Assembly (NCBI RefSeq): GCF_900473935.1
Contig: NZ_UCNN01000001.1
Span: 25,614 to 89,613 of the forward strand
Length of the DNA: 64,000 nucleotides
Direction of reading: 5' to 3'
Origin: Synechococcus sp. UW105
Lineage (GTDB): Bacteria; Cyanobacteriota; Cyanobacteriia; PCC-6307; Cyanobiaceae
This document shows, piece after piece, positions 46,801 through 54,285 of the stretch. Each line of letters starts with the position of its first letter. Within the stretch, counting starts at the first letter, position 1. A program made the translations under genes and the position numbers. The notes under the pieces were generated by a model, which was not told the origin of the DNA, did no database searches, and was given only the letters and a program-made list of their open reading frames with translations.

Positions 46801-47427
46801 CTGGCGCTCCTGCACATCATCGAGTTTGCGCCGTGTCTGCTCGATACGGGTGTCGAACAGGGCAACGCCCGCCAGTTCATCGATCAGGCCGCGGCGTTCG
46901 CGGTTGCTCATCGACACGATGCGGGTCACATCCCCCTGCATCACGACGTTGCTGCCTTCCGGGTCGATACGTAACCGTCTCAGCTGGGTTTGCAGCTGTT
47001 GGAGATTGCACGGTTCGCCGTCGGCTGTGTAGCTGCTGCTGTAGGAGCCGCCAGGCATCACCCGCAGTTTGCGGGTCACCGTCCATTCCTTCTGGTCCGC
47101 TTTGATCCAGGGGCCTTCCTCGGGGGTTTCCAGGCCTTCTTCAGCGGCGTCGGGTTGCCAGTCGCTGAGGTCGAAACGAACGCTCACCATCGTTTCGGCG
47201 GATTTGCCTGCTTTGAGGATGCCGCTATTCACCAGATCGGGTAGGCGATCCGCCCGCATGCCGCGGCTGGTGGCCAGGCCGAGGCAGAAAAGAACCCCAT
47301 CAAGGATGTTGCTTTTCCCCGACCCATTCGGTCCGGTGACGACGGTGAAGCCGGTGTCCAGGGGGATGCTCATCGCCCCCCCGAAGGACTTGAAGTGCTT
47401 AAAGCCAACCTGATTGATATGAACCAA
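43822..47427 (-). CDS. smc: Chromosome segregation protein SMC
   Basis: SMC is the 1201-residue condensin ATPase. Seen are Walker A GPNGSGKSN near residue 33, an N-terminal RADRLPDLV segment, long coiled coils with many Glu, Gln and Leu, a hinge around residues 540-690, and the C-terminal signature MSGGEKSLTALSFLFALQ and Walker B FYALDEVDSFLD. It starts with TTG at 47427 (MVHINQVGFKHFKSFGG), agreeing with homologues. ScpA/ScpB are not in the window. The predicted coiled-coil arms give many spurious antisense ORFs. Confidence 0.97.
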   Translation of the reverse strand: MVHINQVGFKHFKSFGGAMSIPLDTGFTVVTGPNGSGKSNILDGVLFCLGLATSRGMRADRLPDLVNSGILKAGKSAETMVSVRFDLSDWQPDAAEEGLETPEEGPWIKADQKEWTVTRKLRVMPGGSYSSSYTADGEPCNLQQLQTQLRRLRIDPEGSNVVMQGDVTRIVSMSNRERRGLIDELAGVALFDTRIEQTRRKLDDVQERQERCRIVEQELHSARQRLEKDCAKARTYQALRTQMQEGRQQELVLAYEAAKQALAQLQERHRSLGDQEVRDHEALKTGETTLCEAAAHLQQLQEKVKDLGEDKLLAVQAELAGLESQARELERQSVQHKQEGEKLQGQRHDLTNRRRALQDNSQSLQTNADSDALKAAEQACHQAEAAVEVSRRRLGDVAGRSGTWMEEQRQRSSRRLDLQAQITPLQQEQQQLKARLVQDQERLHELEEELKQDGSEDQQVQEALTKLEAEWQTLLQSLEDGKAEVQQLVESVAVQQRTRSRLEQEQSRLERDIAKLESRREALQESRGTGALRLLLEAGLDGIHGPVAQLGEVEELHRLALEVAAGARLGQVVVDDDRIAARAIELLKSRRAGRLTFLPLNKIRAAGGGGGAAMARGRRPDGAASGGLIGRAVDLVRFEPIYGDVFAYVFGDTQVFSDLHTARQQLGRHRAVTLEGELLEKSGAMTGGSFSQRSSGLSFGTSQDSDEAEPLRRRLLELGETLLACRREEQRLVDQLEAARPRLRQLEQRQAGLDAERSAARRAHGPLMERCRQRNQRLDSLRSGAHSGRERLEALSTALNPLEDELNQLTGQERNAQAEGDMEAWQQLQSDLEAADATLLSARNNKDALVEEQRQRELAMERLGDQQQSLEAEETRLKDAVEALTKAHGEWREQQQQLSSRKSTLEAEQKELQTAFGEQRRARDEAEAIVADQRQKLQQARWELERLREERETIAEQIRSGGIRLQELSQTLPDPRPEIPAEVRDGGLEALQASLQELQKRMEALEPVNMLALEELQELETRLGDLCERLEVLSQEREELLLRIETVATLRQEAFMEAFQAVDGHFREIFASLSEGDGHLQLDNASDPLEGGLTLVAHPKGKSVRRLASMSGGEKSLTALSFLFALQRFRPSPFYALDEVDSFLDGVNVERLAALIARQAEDAQFLVVSHRRPMIGASLRTIGVTQARGAHTQVVGLPDAA

Positions 47428-47492
47428 CAGGATCAGGGGGCTTTCAGCGCTCTGAAATTAGCGGAGGTTCTGGAAACCTCAAGGGGGTTGGC

Positions 47493-47870
47493 TCAGGTGC
47501 AGCGGCTCAACCGGCAATGGCCGTTGCTAATCAGGAGTTGCACCGGGTCGGGTAGCCCTACTGCTGCCATGCCAGTGAGTTGAACGATGACCGCATCACC
47601 AGGAGTGCCCGGCAGGGCACCTTTGTAGACCCCCCCCACGAGGAGTCGGGCCCAGCCCCGCCCTCCGGAGACGGCGGCCGACTCGCGCTCCAGCCAGACC
47701 AGGCGGTGGGGAGGAAGGGGTGTGGCCTCAAGGTCGGGACCATCAAGTTGCGGCAGGTGGTTCAGCCGCCAGGATCGGCAGGATTCACCGTCCTCCATCA
47801 GTAGATCCAGGTGGCATCCCAGCGGATCATCTGGAGCGCCGGTGTGTTCGAGCACGACATACCGCTGCAT
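47493..47870 (-). CDS. Conserved hypothetical protein
   Basis: This 125-residue protein starts MQRYVVLEHTGAPDDPLGCH and contains HLDLLMEDGESCRSWRL, PPHRLVWLERESAAVSGGRG and VYKGALPGTPGDAVI. It resembles a cyanobacterial family distantly related to alpha/beta 'DUF' proteins; I can give no function. The start is the ATG at 47870 because upstream codons overlap the divergent DUF883-like gene and make no sense as protein. It lies 66 bp upstream of smc on the same strand. Confidence 0.75.
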   Translation of the reverse strand: MQRYVVLEHTGAPDDPLGCHLDLLMEDGESCRSWRLNHLPQLDGPDLEATPLPPHRLVWLERESAAVSGGRGWARLLVGGVYKGALPGTPGDAVIVQLTGMAAVGLPDPVQLLISNGHCRLSRCT

Positions 47871-47921
47871 GGGGGGTTTCACCTCATTGTCACTATCCCT
47901 AACCTGCAGCTGGCGAAACGG

Positions 47922-48392
47922 ATGTCCATGGAGTCGGCGCCATCCCCTGCGGATGATCAGTTCAACCCGGGAGCTGCTGCCTCCGGTCCACCGCTCCAGT
48001 CGGCGGCTGATCAGTTCCGGGAGCACTTCGAGACGCTGTTGCCGGAGATCCAGCGACGCTGGCCAGAGGTGGCTGAGCACACCCTTGAGGCCACCCGCGG
48101 CAGCCTTGATGAGGTTGTGCGGGTGATCTCGGTGCAGTCGGGCCGCGCCGCCAATCTCGTGCATGCCCAGCTGGAGGATCTGCTCCAGTCGTTTGGGAAG
48201 GACGGCGATGGCTTCAGTGGCGCCCTAGAACCGCTGGAACAGCAGCTCGAGCAACTGCTGGATGACTTGAATCACAGCTTGCGCCCGAAGATCGAGCGTC
48301 CTGTGCGTCAGCGGCCCTTGCTCTCGCTTGCGATTGCCGCCGGTGTTGGCATGGTGATCGGATCATTGATTGCCGGCGGGAGGCGTTCCTGA
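47922..48392 (+). CDS. DUF883/YqjD-like membrane-anchored protein
   Basis: The 156-residue protein has a disordered N-terminus, an extended amphipathic helix with many Glu and Leu (LEPLEQQLEQLLDDLNHSLRPKIERPV), and a C-terminal membrane helix (PLLSLAIAAGVGMVIGSLIAGGRR), the architecture of the ElaB/YqjD/DUF883 family. It probably anchors a soluble coiled coil to the inner membrane. It overlaps the next gene (TGATG at 48390-48394). ATG at 47928 is an alternative start. Confidence 0.8.
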   Translation: MSMESAPSPADDQFNPGAAASGPPLQSAADQFREHFETLLPEIQRRWPEVAEHTLEATRGSLDEVVRVISVQSGRAANLVHAQLEDLLQSFGKDGDGFSGALEPLEQQLEQLLDDLNHSLRPKIERPVRQRPLLSLAIAAGVGMVIGSLIAGGRRS

Positions 48393-48805
48393 TGTCTGAT
48401 CTCTCTGACGACCAGGCCCAGCGGCCTGAATCCTCTCGGCCGAGGGGACTCGGTGCTGCGGCGCGGGTGACGGCGCTGGCCTCCTCCGTGATGGATCTCC
48501 ACGTCCGCATCGCTTTGCAGGAGGTGGACCGGGAAAAGCGTCGCCTGATCAGTGGTGGTGTGTTCCTGGCGATGGGCGGCACGTTGATGCTGCTGGCCTT
48601 GGTCGCCGTTGAAGCGGCCTTGATGGTGTGGATGCAGGAGGCCTGGGGTTTGGGTGTGACGCGCAGCCTGCTTGCCTTAGCGATTGGCAATGTGGTGCTG
48701 GCTGGCATCAGCCTGAGGCTGGGAGGCCAATTGGCCAAGGGGCCTTATCTGCCTCAGACCTTGGAAGGGATTAGTCGCACCACCAAGGCGGTGCTGGGAC
48801 GCTGA
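48392..48805 (+). CDS. Phage holin family superfamily III (YqjE-like) membrane protein
   Basis: The 137-residue protein has the Phage_holin_3_6 (formerly DUF1469) pattern: LHVRIALQEVDREKRRLISGGVFLAMGG, two strong membrane helices separated by a short loop (MWVWM), and a basic tail. It forms the classic pair with the upstream DUF883-like protein (YqjD/YqjE in E. coli). Despite the family name it is not evidence of a prophage. Its ATG overlaps the upstream stop. Confidence 0.85.
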   Translation: MSDLSDDQAQRPESSRPRGLGAAARVTALASSVMDLHVRIALQEVDREKRRLISGGVFLAMGGTLMLLALVAVEAALMVWMQEAWGLGVTRSLLALAIGNVVLAGISLRLGGQLAKGPYLPQTLEGISRTTKAVLGR

Positions 48806-48824
48806 GATTCGCAGCACCGCAGCA

Positions 48825-49952
48825 TCAGCGCACCTGGTAATGAAGCCAGCGACAATCGATCCCTCCGTTGCTGATCGGGATGCGGCGTGAGGCCTTCATG
48901 CGCAGGGCTCCAGTGATGCCGGGATTGCCGCTCAGCACCCAGACATCCCAGCCGGATGCTTGGGCTTTCAGCGTTGTTCCTAGATCGCTGTAAAGACTCT
49001 CCAGGTCCTCGCCATCGCCGACCCGTAGGCCATAGGGAGGGTTGCAGACCACCACCCCTGGGCCTGGCGGCAGCGAGAAGTTGCGGAAATCACCGGTTTG
49101 AATCGAAATGCAATCGTCCAGCCCTGCTGCAGCGATGTTGCTGCGGGCTTGGTCTGCAATGGTCGCGTCCTGCTCACAGCCGATGATCGGGGCCAGTGGC
49201 CGTTGCTTTTGGCTCCGATGTTTGGCTCTCTCGAGTTCGTCCTGCCATAGCTCGTTATCGAAATCCGCCCAGCCTTCAAGGCTGAACTGCCGTTGCAAGC
49301 CAGGGCAGTGGTTGTGCGCGAGGCTTGCCGCTTCGATCAGCAGCGTGCCTGAGCCGCAGAGGGGATCCACAAGGGGAGTGGTGCCGTCCCAGTTTGTGAG
49401 CCGGATAAGGCCGGCGGCGAGGTTCTCTTTGAGAGGGGCTGCGCCCATCGCAGCGCGGTAGCCACGGCGGTGGAGGCTGCCACCGCAACCATCCAGGCTG
49501 AGCACAGCGCCTCCGCGCCCGAGATGCAGATGCAGGTGCAAGTCAGGCTCTTCGAGATCGACGGACGAGCGCTCGCCCCAGAGATCCCGCTGTCGATCGA
49601 CGATTGCGTTCTTGACTTGAAGGGCGTTGTAGTGGCTGTGGTTGAGGCCTTGGGCGGTGCCGGTGGCATCCACGCGGAAGGTCATTGAGGGATGCAGCCA
49701 GCGCTCCCAATCCACGGCATCCTGCACACCGTGATAGAGGGAATCCCTGCCGTCACAGGGGAAGCTTGCCAGCTCTCGCAGCAGCCGAAACGGTAGGCGG
49801 CACTGCAGATGCAAGCGGTATAGACAGGCTTTGTCGGCCTCAAAGGCAGCGGCACGCCGAAGCGGTTGCACCGCTTTGGCGCCCAGCGCGATCAGTTCTT
49901 GGGTGCCGGCTTCCTCAAGACCCTGGGGCAACACAGCAATGCCGCGATGCAT
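48825..49952 (-). CDS. THUMP-domain RNA methyltransferase, RlmL/K-like (N2-guanine or similar)
   Basis: The 375-residue class I SAM-dependent enzyme has an N-terminal THUMP region (LPQGLEEAGTQELIALGAKAVQPLRRAAAFE, THUMP-type core LYRLHLQCRLPFRLLREL), then a Rossmann domain with PLCGSGTLLIEAASLA (motif I), GCEQDATIADQARSN (motif II) and the NPPYGLRVG active-site motif. It belongs to the Trm11/RlmL-N group that methylates guanines in 23S rRNA. The exact position is inferred only. The ATG at 49952 starts MHRGIAVLPQG; it reads toward the convergent holin-like gene and ends 19 bp from it. Confidence 0.9.
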   Translation of the reverse strand: MHRGIAVLPQGLEEAGTQELIALGAKAVQPLRRAAAFEADKACLYRLHLQCRLPFRLLRELASFPCDGRDSLYHGVQDAVDWERWLHPSMTFRVDATGTAQGLNHSHYNALQVKNAIVDRQRDLWGERSSVDLEEPDLHLHLHLGRGGAVLSLDGCGGSLHRRGYRAAMGAAPLKENLAAGLIRLTNWDGTTPLVDPLCGSGTLLIEAASLAHNHCPGLQRQFSLEGWADFDNELWQDELERAKHRSQKQRPLAPIIGCEQDATIADQARSNIAAAGLDDCISIQTGDFRNFSLPPGPGVVVCNPPYGLRVGDGEDLESLYSDLGTTLKAQASGWDVWVLSGNPGITGALRMKASRRIPISNGGIDCRWLHYQVR

Positions 49953-50023
49953 GGCTTTGTGCTGTCGGTTCTCCCTCCCCAATCCTGTGTGCTCCTAGTG
50001 ACCACTGCTGCCAGAATGGCAAG

Positions 50024-50300
50024 GTCCGGCTTCGGCCGGACTAGGTGATCCACACCGGTGTTTCGGACAGCGGTTCGATTCCGCTCAGCTCCATTCTCAT
50101 TTCCTGGGGCTGCAATGGTTTCGACGGGGCATAAGGAGGGTGACTGAAGCCTGCTCGGTAAGAGCAAACCCGTAACAGCGAACAACATCGTTCGTTTCTC
50201 CCGTCAAGCAGCCCCTGTTGCTGCCTGACCCTTAGGGGAGATGGGGTGAGGTCAGCCTTATCACCCAAATGACTCATGGGGCCTGGAAGGGCCCTTTTTA
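50024..50300 (+). ncRNA. ssrA: Circularly permuted, two-piece tmRNA gene
   Basis: The 3' half of the tRNA-like domain lies upstream: T-arm AGCGGTTCGATTCCGCT followed by acceptor strand CAGCTCC and A at 50093. The 5' half lies downstream: GGGGCTGCAATGGTTTCGAC starts at 50106, with its GGGGCTG pairing with CAGCTCC. Thus the two tmRNA halves are permuted, as in known cyanobacterial two-piece tmRNAs. The tag frame GCG..TGA (50178-50228) codes ANNIVRFSRQAAPVAA. A UUCG hairpin (50024-50041) lies at the upstream end. Mature ends need RNA data; boundaries given are approximate and include the terminator. Confidence 0.9.
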
Positions 50301-50361
50301 GTTGTCAGAGACTTGCTTTTCGGGCCCTGGCGCAGCGGCTTGAAGTTGATTGCACGCAAAT
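50259..50361. repeat. Putative island attachment repeat, copy A, over the tmRNA 3' end
   Basis: Bases 50259-50294, covering the 3' end of the tmRNA gene and its terminator stem, match 55784-55819 at 32 of 36 positions. The 12-mer TTGCACGCAAAT lies 91 bp downstream of the start here (50350-50361) and 92 bp downstream in copy B (55876-55887). In copy A it is followed by a second TTGCACGCAA. Confidence 0.65.
50278..50300 (+). terminator. Rho-independent terminator of ssrA
   Basis: GGGGCC (50278-50283), loop TGGAA and GGGCCC (50289-50294) are followed by TTTTT. The same hairpin with compensating base changes (GGGGGC/GCCCCC) occurs in the diverged copy at 55.8 kb. Confidence 0.85.
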
Positions 50362-50538
50362 TTGCACGCAAGTGACTTGTGGATGGTGAGGGGCATTCGG
50401 TAAGCATGGGACTGGTCTGCTGCCCGCAGGCAGCCTCAATCCCCAGAAAGCCAGGGTGTTGTTGTTGTTGGCATCAATTGCAGGCTGGGATGCTGTGGGG
50501 TTGGCAGCATTGATGTTTCAACGCCAACTCGCCCACTG

Positions 50539-51558
50539 ATGCCAGCAGCCTCGCCTGGGATCTATCAAGCCCTGGGCATGCATCTGGAGTCCACGTTGGT
50601 CTTGCCGGAGTTGATCCAAGCAGCTCCGGCTGTGGAGCGTGAGGCGCTGGTGCAGGTGGTGGAAGCTGATCACCGGGACTGGCCAACTCTTGAGGCCAGC
50701 CCCCACAGCACGCCAACGTTGCAGTTGGCGCCTCAGGAATGGCGTCTGGAACTTGAAGGGATTGGCTGGTTTCGTGCCACTGGTGGTGAGCGTTTGGAAT
50801 GGCAGCGCTGGGACGACAGCGTCAGCGACCGCGACATCCGCACGTTTGCTGTCACAAGTGGGCTTGGAGCTTTAGCGATCCAGCGTGGTGCATTGGTTTT
50901 GCATGGAACAGCGCTGGAGCGTGAAGGAGAGGCGATTCTCTTGTTAGGCCATCCAGCTGCCGGTAAGTCCACCCTGGCCTGGTGTTTGATTCAAGAAGGT
51001 TGGCGCTTACTCAGTAGTGAGCTCGTTGCCGTGAGCCCTGATGGGATGGTTCAGCCAGGGATGCATCAACTCAAGCTCTGGCATGACGCTGCTATGGCTT
51101 TGAACTTGAATTGGGCGCAACTACCACCTGTACGGAAGGGTCTTCAGCGCTGTGCATTGCTAGCTGAAGATTTAACTTGCTTGCCACAGCCAACACCATT
51201 GCGCTTGATCTATGCCTTAAACCGCGCCAAAGAGGATTCGGGCAAAGAAGATGACGCTGAGGTAGGCGTTGAAATGGAAAAAGTATCTATCAAGGCTTCA
51301 CGCTATTTCTCACAGACAACTGCCTTAATGCGCCTGCGCAACCAAGCCTTTCACGCCAGAATGTATCGAGGCATGGATGCAGAAGCGCAGCTGTTTATTC
51401 AGGCAGCTGCACTAGCTCGAACGGTGCCGTTGCATGCCTTGATCGTTCCAGATGGAATCAGAACGATGGCCGAAAGCCTGAAGAAGGTGAACCTGATGCA
51501 ACCCGAATCAATGCAACAGCGCAAAGAAGCTATTGATGAGCATGCAAGCAATGACTGA
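50539..51558 (+). CDS. HPr-kinase-like (HprK-related) protein of a peptide-modification-type cluster
   Basis: This 339-residue protein has an HprK-type P-loop (LLLGHPAAGKSTLAWCLIQEGWRLLSSELVAV; Walker A GHPAAGKST) and the N-terminal IYQALGMHLESTLVLPELIQA found in HprK-related kinases that accompany PqqD-like proteins in peptide modification and HPr-rel-A systems. Members act on Ser of proteins or peptides, for example in lasso-peptide tailoring. Downstream are a sulfotransferase, a GNAT-like protein and, on the other strand, a PqqD-like protein. No HPr homologue is known to be needed in these systems. The C-terminus overlaps the sulfotransferase start. Confidence 0.78.
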   Translation: MPAASPGIYQALGMHLESTLVLPELIQAAPAVEREALVQVVEADHRDWPTLEASPHSTPTLQLAPQEWRLELEGIGWFRATGGERLEWQRWDDSVSDRDIRTFAVTSGLGALAIQRGALVLHGTALEREGEAILLLGHPAAGKSTLAWCLIQEGWRLLSSELVAVSPDGMVQPGMHQLKLWHDAAMALNLNWAQLPPVRKGLQRCALLAEDLTCLPQPTPLRLIYALNRAKEDSGKEDDAEVGVEMEKVSIKASRYFSQTTALMRLRNQAFHARMYRGMDAEAQLFIQAAALARTVPLHALIVPDGIRTMAESLKKVNLMQPESMQQRKEAIDEHASND

Positions 51559-52432
51559 AGATCACAGCTACTGGTATCTGGCCTCTTATCCAAAATCAGG
51601 TAACACCTGGTGCCGGGTATTTATCGCTGAATTATTGCGACTGGCCGGAGACGATCCTGGGGAAGAACTCAACCTCAATCAAGATATTGAAACGGGGGCG
51701 ATTGCCTCATCAAGGCTTTGGCTGGACGATCAATTAGGAATCAATAGTTGCGATCTAAGTTTTAGTGAACTTGATCCGTTGCGCGGAGGTGCTGGTGCCA
51801 GTGCATGGCTATTCGCAGAAGGAGAGCGATTTCATAAAGTGCATGATGCATTCAAGTCGCCTGATTCCCGTGGTCGCCCGGTGGTGAGTACAACAGGTTG
51901 CTCTGGAGTTGTTTATATCCTGCGCCACCCGGAAGATGTGGCCGTGTCACTCAGTCACTTCTTCTCATGGCCGCTGGATCGATGCGTTGACTCCCTGCTT
52001 GATCCCAATGCAGCGCTGGTGCCAGGGGAACGCTTTGGCGGCCACCAGGTGCGGCAATACATGGGCCGCTGGGATCAACATGTGCGCTCATGGGTCGATC
52101 AAACTCAACTACCAGTGTTGATCATGCGCTATGAGGATATGTTAGCGAAAGGATCAGAAACATTCACAAAACTAGCAACTTTTTTGGGCCTCCCGAATGA
52201 CGCTCATCTGATTGATCAAGCACTAGAAAATACCTCCATCGATCGACTCAAGAAGCTTGAGGAAGATGTTGATGGTTTTGCAGAAAAACCAGCCGGTTGT
52301 GAGCGGTTCTTCCGCTCAGGCCGGACAGGAGAAGGAGCAGAACAGCTTTCAATTGAGCAGCGAAAGCGACTAGCAAATGGATTATCTGAGGCGATGAACC
52401 GGTTTCAATACGAGGGCCCAGACGTTGACTGA
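51536..52432 (+). CDS. Sulfotransferase (PAPS-dependent)
   Basis: The 298-residue enzyme has the 5'-phosphosulfate-binding loop YPKSGNTW near residue 20, the 3'-phosphate motif RHPEDVAVSLSHF, RYEDML and the C-terminal RSGRTGEGAE loop, so it is a functional-looking cytosolic sulfotransferase that transfers sulfate from PAPS to a hydroxyl or amine. The acceptor is unknown. Start is taken at ATG 51536 because AAGAAG lies a few bases upstream; ATGs at 51542 and 51551 are also possible. It overlaps the HprK-like gene, which implies one transcript. Confidence 0.85.
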   Translation: MSMQAMTEDHSYWYLASYPKSGNTWCRVFIAELLRLAGDDPGEELNLNQDIETGAIASSRLWLDDQLGINSCDLSFSELDPLRGGAGASAWLFAEGERFHKVHDAFKSPDSRGRPVVSTTGCSGVVYILRHPEDVAVSLSHFFSWPLDRCVDSLLDPNAALVPGERFGGHQVRQYMGRWDQHVRSWVDQTQLPVLIMRYEDMLAKGSETFTKLATFLGLPNDAHLIDQALENTSIDRLKKLEEDVDGFAEKPAGCERFFRSGRTGEGAEQLSIEQRKRLANGLSEAMNRFQYEGPDVD

Positions 52433-52970
52433 TCATCGAATTGAATTTGTATTTGGAGAGGTGAATAACCAGCTGAGGAGCGAATTGAAAGCTTTCTGGA
52501 AGCAGAATAACAAGAGCTATCAAGAAGAGTTGAAATCATTTCGCTCCGAATTTGCCAAAAATCGGAAGAGCATGGGTCCACCTAAAAAGACCATATCGCG
52601 TCAGCCAGCTGCAATTTCGCGTGATCAATCAGGATTGATTGATGGTGTCGTGTTTGTCGTATTGAAAGAGCTAGATAATTCAATAGGGCTCGGAAGCCAT
52701 GCCTACTTTCAACGGATGTATGTAATTCCAGAATCCAGGAATCCACGTCTGGCAAATCAGCTCTTTAGAACATTCCTTGAAGGGTTTGATCGTGAAGTAG
52801 AGAAACGTGATCATCGAGCAAAAGTATTGCTGTCTGAAAACATTAATCCTGGCTTGCAAAAAGCACCCATGCGACGTTATTTTGCACGCCTTGGGTTCCA
52901 AATGCTTGGAGGAAATCAACTTGGCGGTGAAATTTGGGCTAGAAAGCTCAAAACACACTTCTCATTTTAA
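52425..52970 (+). CDS. GNAT-like protein of the HprK/sulfotransferase cluster
   Basis: The 181-residue protein has a weak acetyltransferase-like pattern in its second half: MYVIPESRNPRLANQLFRTFLEGFDREVEKR (helix after the V/I-P strand) and APMRRYFARLGFQML followed by a strand, which fits the final GNAT beta-alpha-beta. The N-terminal region is variable and Lys-rich. The pattern is suggestive rather than diagnostic. The TTG at 52425 overlaps the sulfotransferase stop; a GTG at 52461 is possible. It is the last gene on this strand before the PqqD-like gene (opposite strand). Confidence 0.6.
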   Translation: MTDHRIEFVFGEVNNQLRSELKAFWKQNNKSYQEELKSFRSEFAKNRKSMGPPKKTISRQPAAISRDQSGLIDGVVFVVLKELDNSIGLGSHAYFQRMYVIPESRNPRLANQLFRTFLEGFDREVEKRDHRAKVLLSENINPGLQKAPMRRYFARLGFQMLGGNQLGGEIWARKLKTHFSF

Positions 52971-53275
52971 TCATCAACTACGGCAATCACTTTCTTCTCC
53001 AAGGCGGCTTCCAGCCATGCTTCAACAGAGGTCTTGCATTCATCTTGGGTGACTTCATACTCGTCCTGTAAATGCTTGCAGAGTTCAACCAGCGTAGGTT
53101 GAGATTTTAGTGCATTCCAAATGGCTGAGCCTGTTTCGTTGAGAACTAGATAGTCGCAGGTGTCGCTTTGAAATAAAGCTACATCGCCATCGAGTTCGGT
53201 GCAAACAGCTTGGGAATGCTGCTTAAAACGTTTGCTGCTACTAACCATCGGACTTTTAAAACTCATCATTAGCAT
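52967..53275 (-). CDS. PqqD-like peptide-binding (RRE) protein
   Basis: A small protein of about 100 residues with the PqqD/RiPP recognition element pattern: a first beta-hairpin (VCTELDGDVALFQSDTCDYLVLN), then ETGSAIWNALKSQPTLVELCKHLQDEYEVTQDECKTSVEAWLEAALEKKVI. PqqD proteins bind leader peptides and present them to modifying enzymes. The gene is on the minus strand and its 3' end overlaps the GNAT-like stop by 4 bp. Start may be 53275, 53269, 53266 or 53248. With the HprK-like kinase and sulfotransferase it hints at a peptide tailoring system, but no leader peptide was found. Confidence 0.8.
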   Translation of the reverse strand: MLMMSFKSPMVSSSKRFKQHSQAVCTELDGDVALFQSDTCDYLVLNETGSAIWNALKSQPTLVELCKHLQDEYEVTQDECKTSVEAWLEAALEKKVIAVVDD

Positions 53276-53308
53276 CTTGCCAATAATGGCATAGAAATCG
53301 GTCAGAAC

Positions 53309-54097
53309 ATGGCACGTCAACCGCGCTATCTGCCAGCAGGCCACTCCTTTCATATTACGCTTAGATGCAATAGCCGTCAGTTTCTGATTGCCAAAGGATT
53401 GAGACGGGATGTGCTGTTAGCTGTGCTCTCTAAAGCCAAGCAAAAGGTGCCTCATCGCTTGTATGCGGTGTGCCTGATGGCTAATCACCTGCACTTGCTG
53501 GTGAGACCTGATGATGCATCACAGCTGCCAAAGCTGATGCACTGGTTTGGCTGGTATTCAGCCATGGCTTTGAATCGCCTTTCTGGACGTTGCGGGCATT
53601 TTTGGGAAGCCAGGTATTACGCCACTGCCATTTCTCCCAAAGATCACAGGCGAGTGCTGAATACATTGCGCTACATCCATGCCAATCCAAAGGCAGCAGG
53701 AGTGCGAAAGGGCTTCTATGACCCCTATTCCAATTACGGGCATTACGGACGGTTGGCATGTGATGGCATCAGTGAGTGGCACCCTAGTTTTCTGCAATTG
53801 GCATCCAGCCTGAAAGGCTGTTCCAGGCGATATGCAAGGTTCTGCCAAAAGTATCGCCATCACAGCAAAGGCGGCTCTAGGTGCCATTGGGGCTCAAGAA
53901 TGCTGAAACGACTGGTTGAAACCAATAGGGGTGCCAGAAGCAAGAAGAACCGGGTCTCACCAGGACAGCAGAAATTACCTTTTGCATTTGACATTTGCCT
54001 TAATCAAATACCAGAAAACTGGTATCAAGTTGCGGTGAGATTTAGAAGGGAAAATGGCATCCGTGATGGTGATTCACGGCCATTGCTTGGTGAATAA
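53309..54097 (+). CDS. Solitary REP-associated tyrosine transposase-like protein (Y1 HUH)
   Basis: This 262-residue HUH nuclease of the IS200/RAYT type starts with the PRYLPAGHSFHITLRCNSR strand. The HUH-type motif lies in YAVCLMANHLHLLVRP, and the candidate catalytic Tyr is in LRYIHANPKAAG (about residue 130). It contains the AMALNRLSGRCGHFWEARYYATAI region of the family. There is no TnpB, no clear flanking REP palindrome and no inverted repeats in the adjacent DNA that I can see. It may be a mobile-element remnant or a domesticated gene within the island; it sits divergently 33 bp or more from the PqqD-like gene. Confidence 0.85.
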   Translation: MARQPRYLPAGHSFHITLRCNSRQFLIAKGLRRDVLLAVLSKAKQKVPHRLYAVCLMANHLHLLVRPDDASQLPKLMHWFGWYSAMALNRLSGRCGHFWEARYYATAISPKDHRRVLNTLRYIHANPKAAGVRKGFYDPYSNYGHYGRLACDGISEWHPSFLQLASSLKGCSRRYARFCQKYRHHSKGGSRCHWGSRMLKRLVETNRGARSKKNRVSPGQQKLPFAFDICLNQIPENWYQVAVRFRRENGIRDGDSRPLLGE

Positions 54098-54285
54098 ATT
54101 GAGGAGATAAGCGTATTATTAGAGATCAACAATGCAGAGGTTGAGCTTGCTTTGCCTAAATGTTTAAAGTGGAATTAATTAATATAGAAATCATCAATGG
54201 AAGAAATGCTGGCACGATATAGGTGCCAGGTAATGAATGGCATTTGGATGGGATTTAGGCGTGATTAGGCAGTGATTAAAGAAAT
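54098..54285. other. AT-rich intergenic DNA after the transposase
   Basis: This stretch holds no gene I can support. I looked for an inverted repeat or REP-like hairpin that would mark a RAYT target and saw none. A terminator of the beta-barrel gene follows at 54286. Confidence 0.5.

Noticed and set aside
48392..48805. Phage holin-family name taken as evidence of a prophage
   Set aside because: The gene pairs with a DUF883-like protein as in the YqjD/YqjE pair and no phage structural gene is near.
50041..50277. Minus-strand frame of 78 codons across the tmRNA gene
   Set aside because: The sequence is explained by the tmRNA structure and tag; no protein-like feature.
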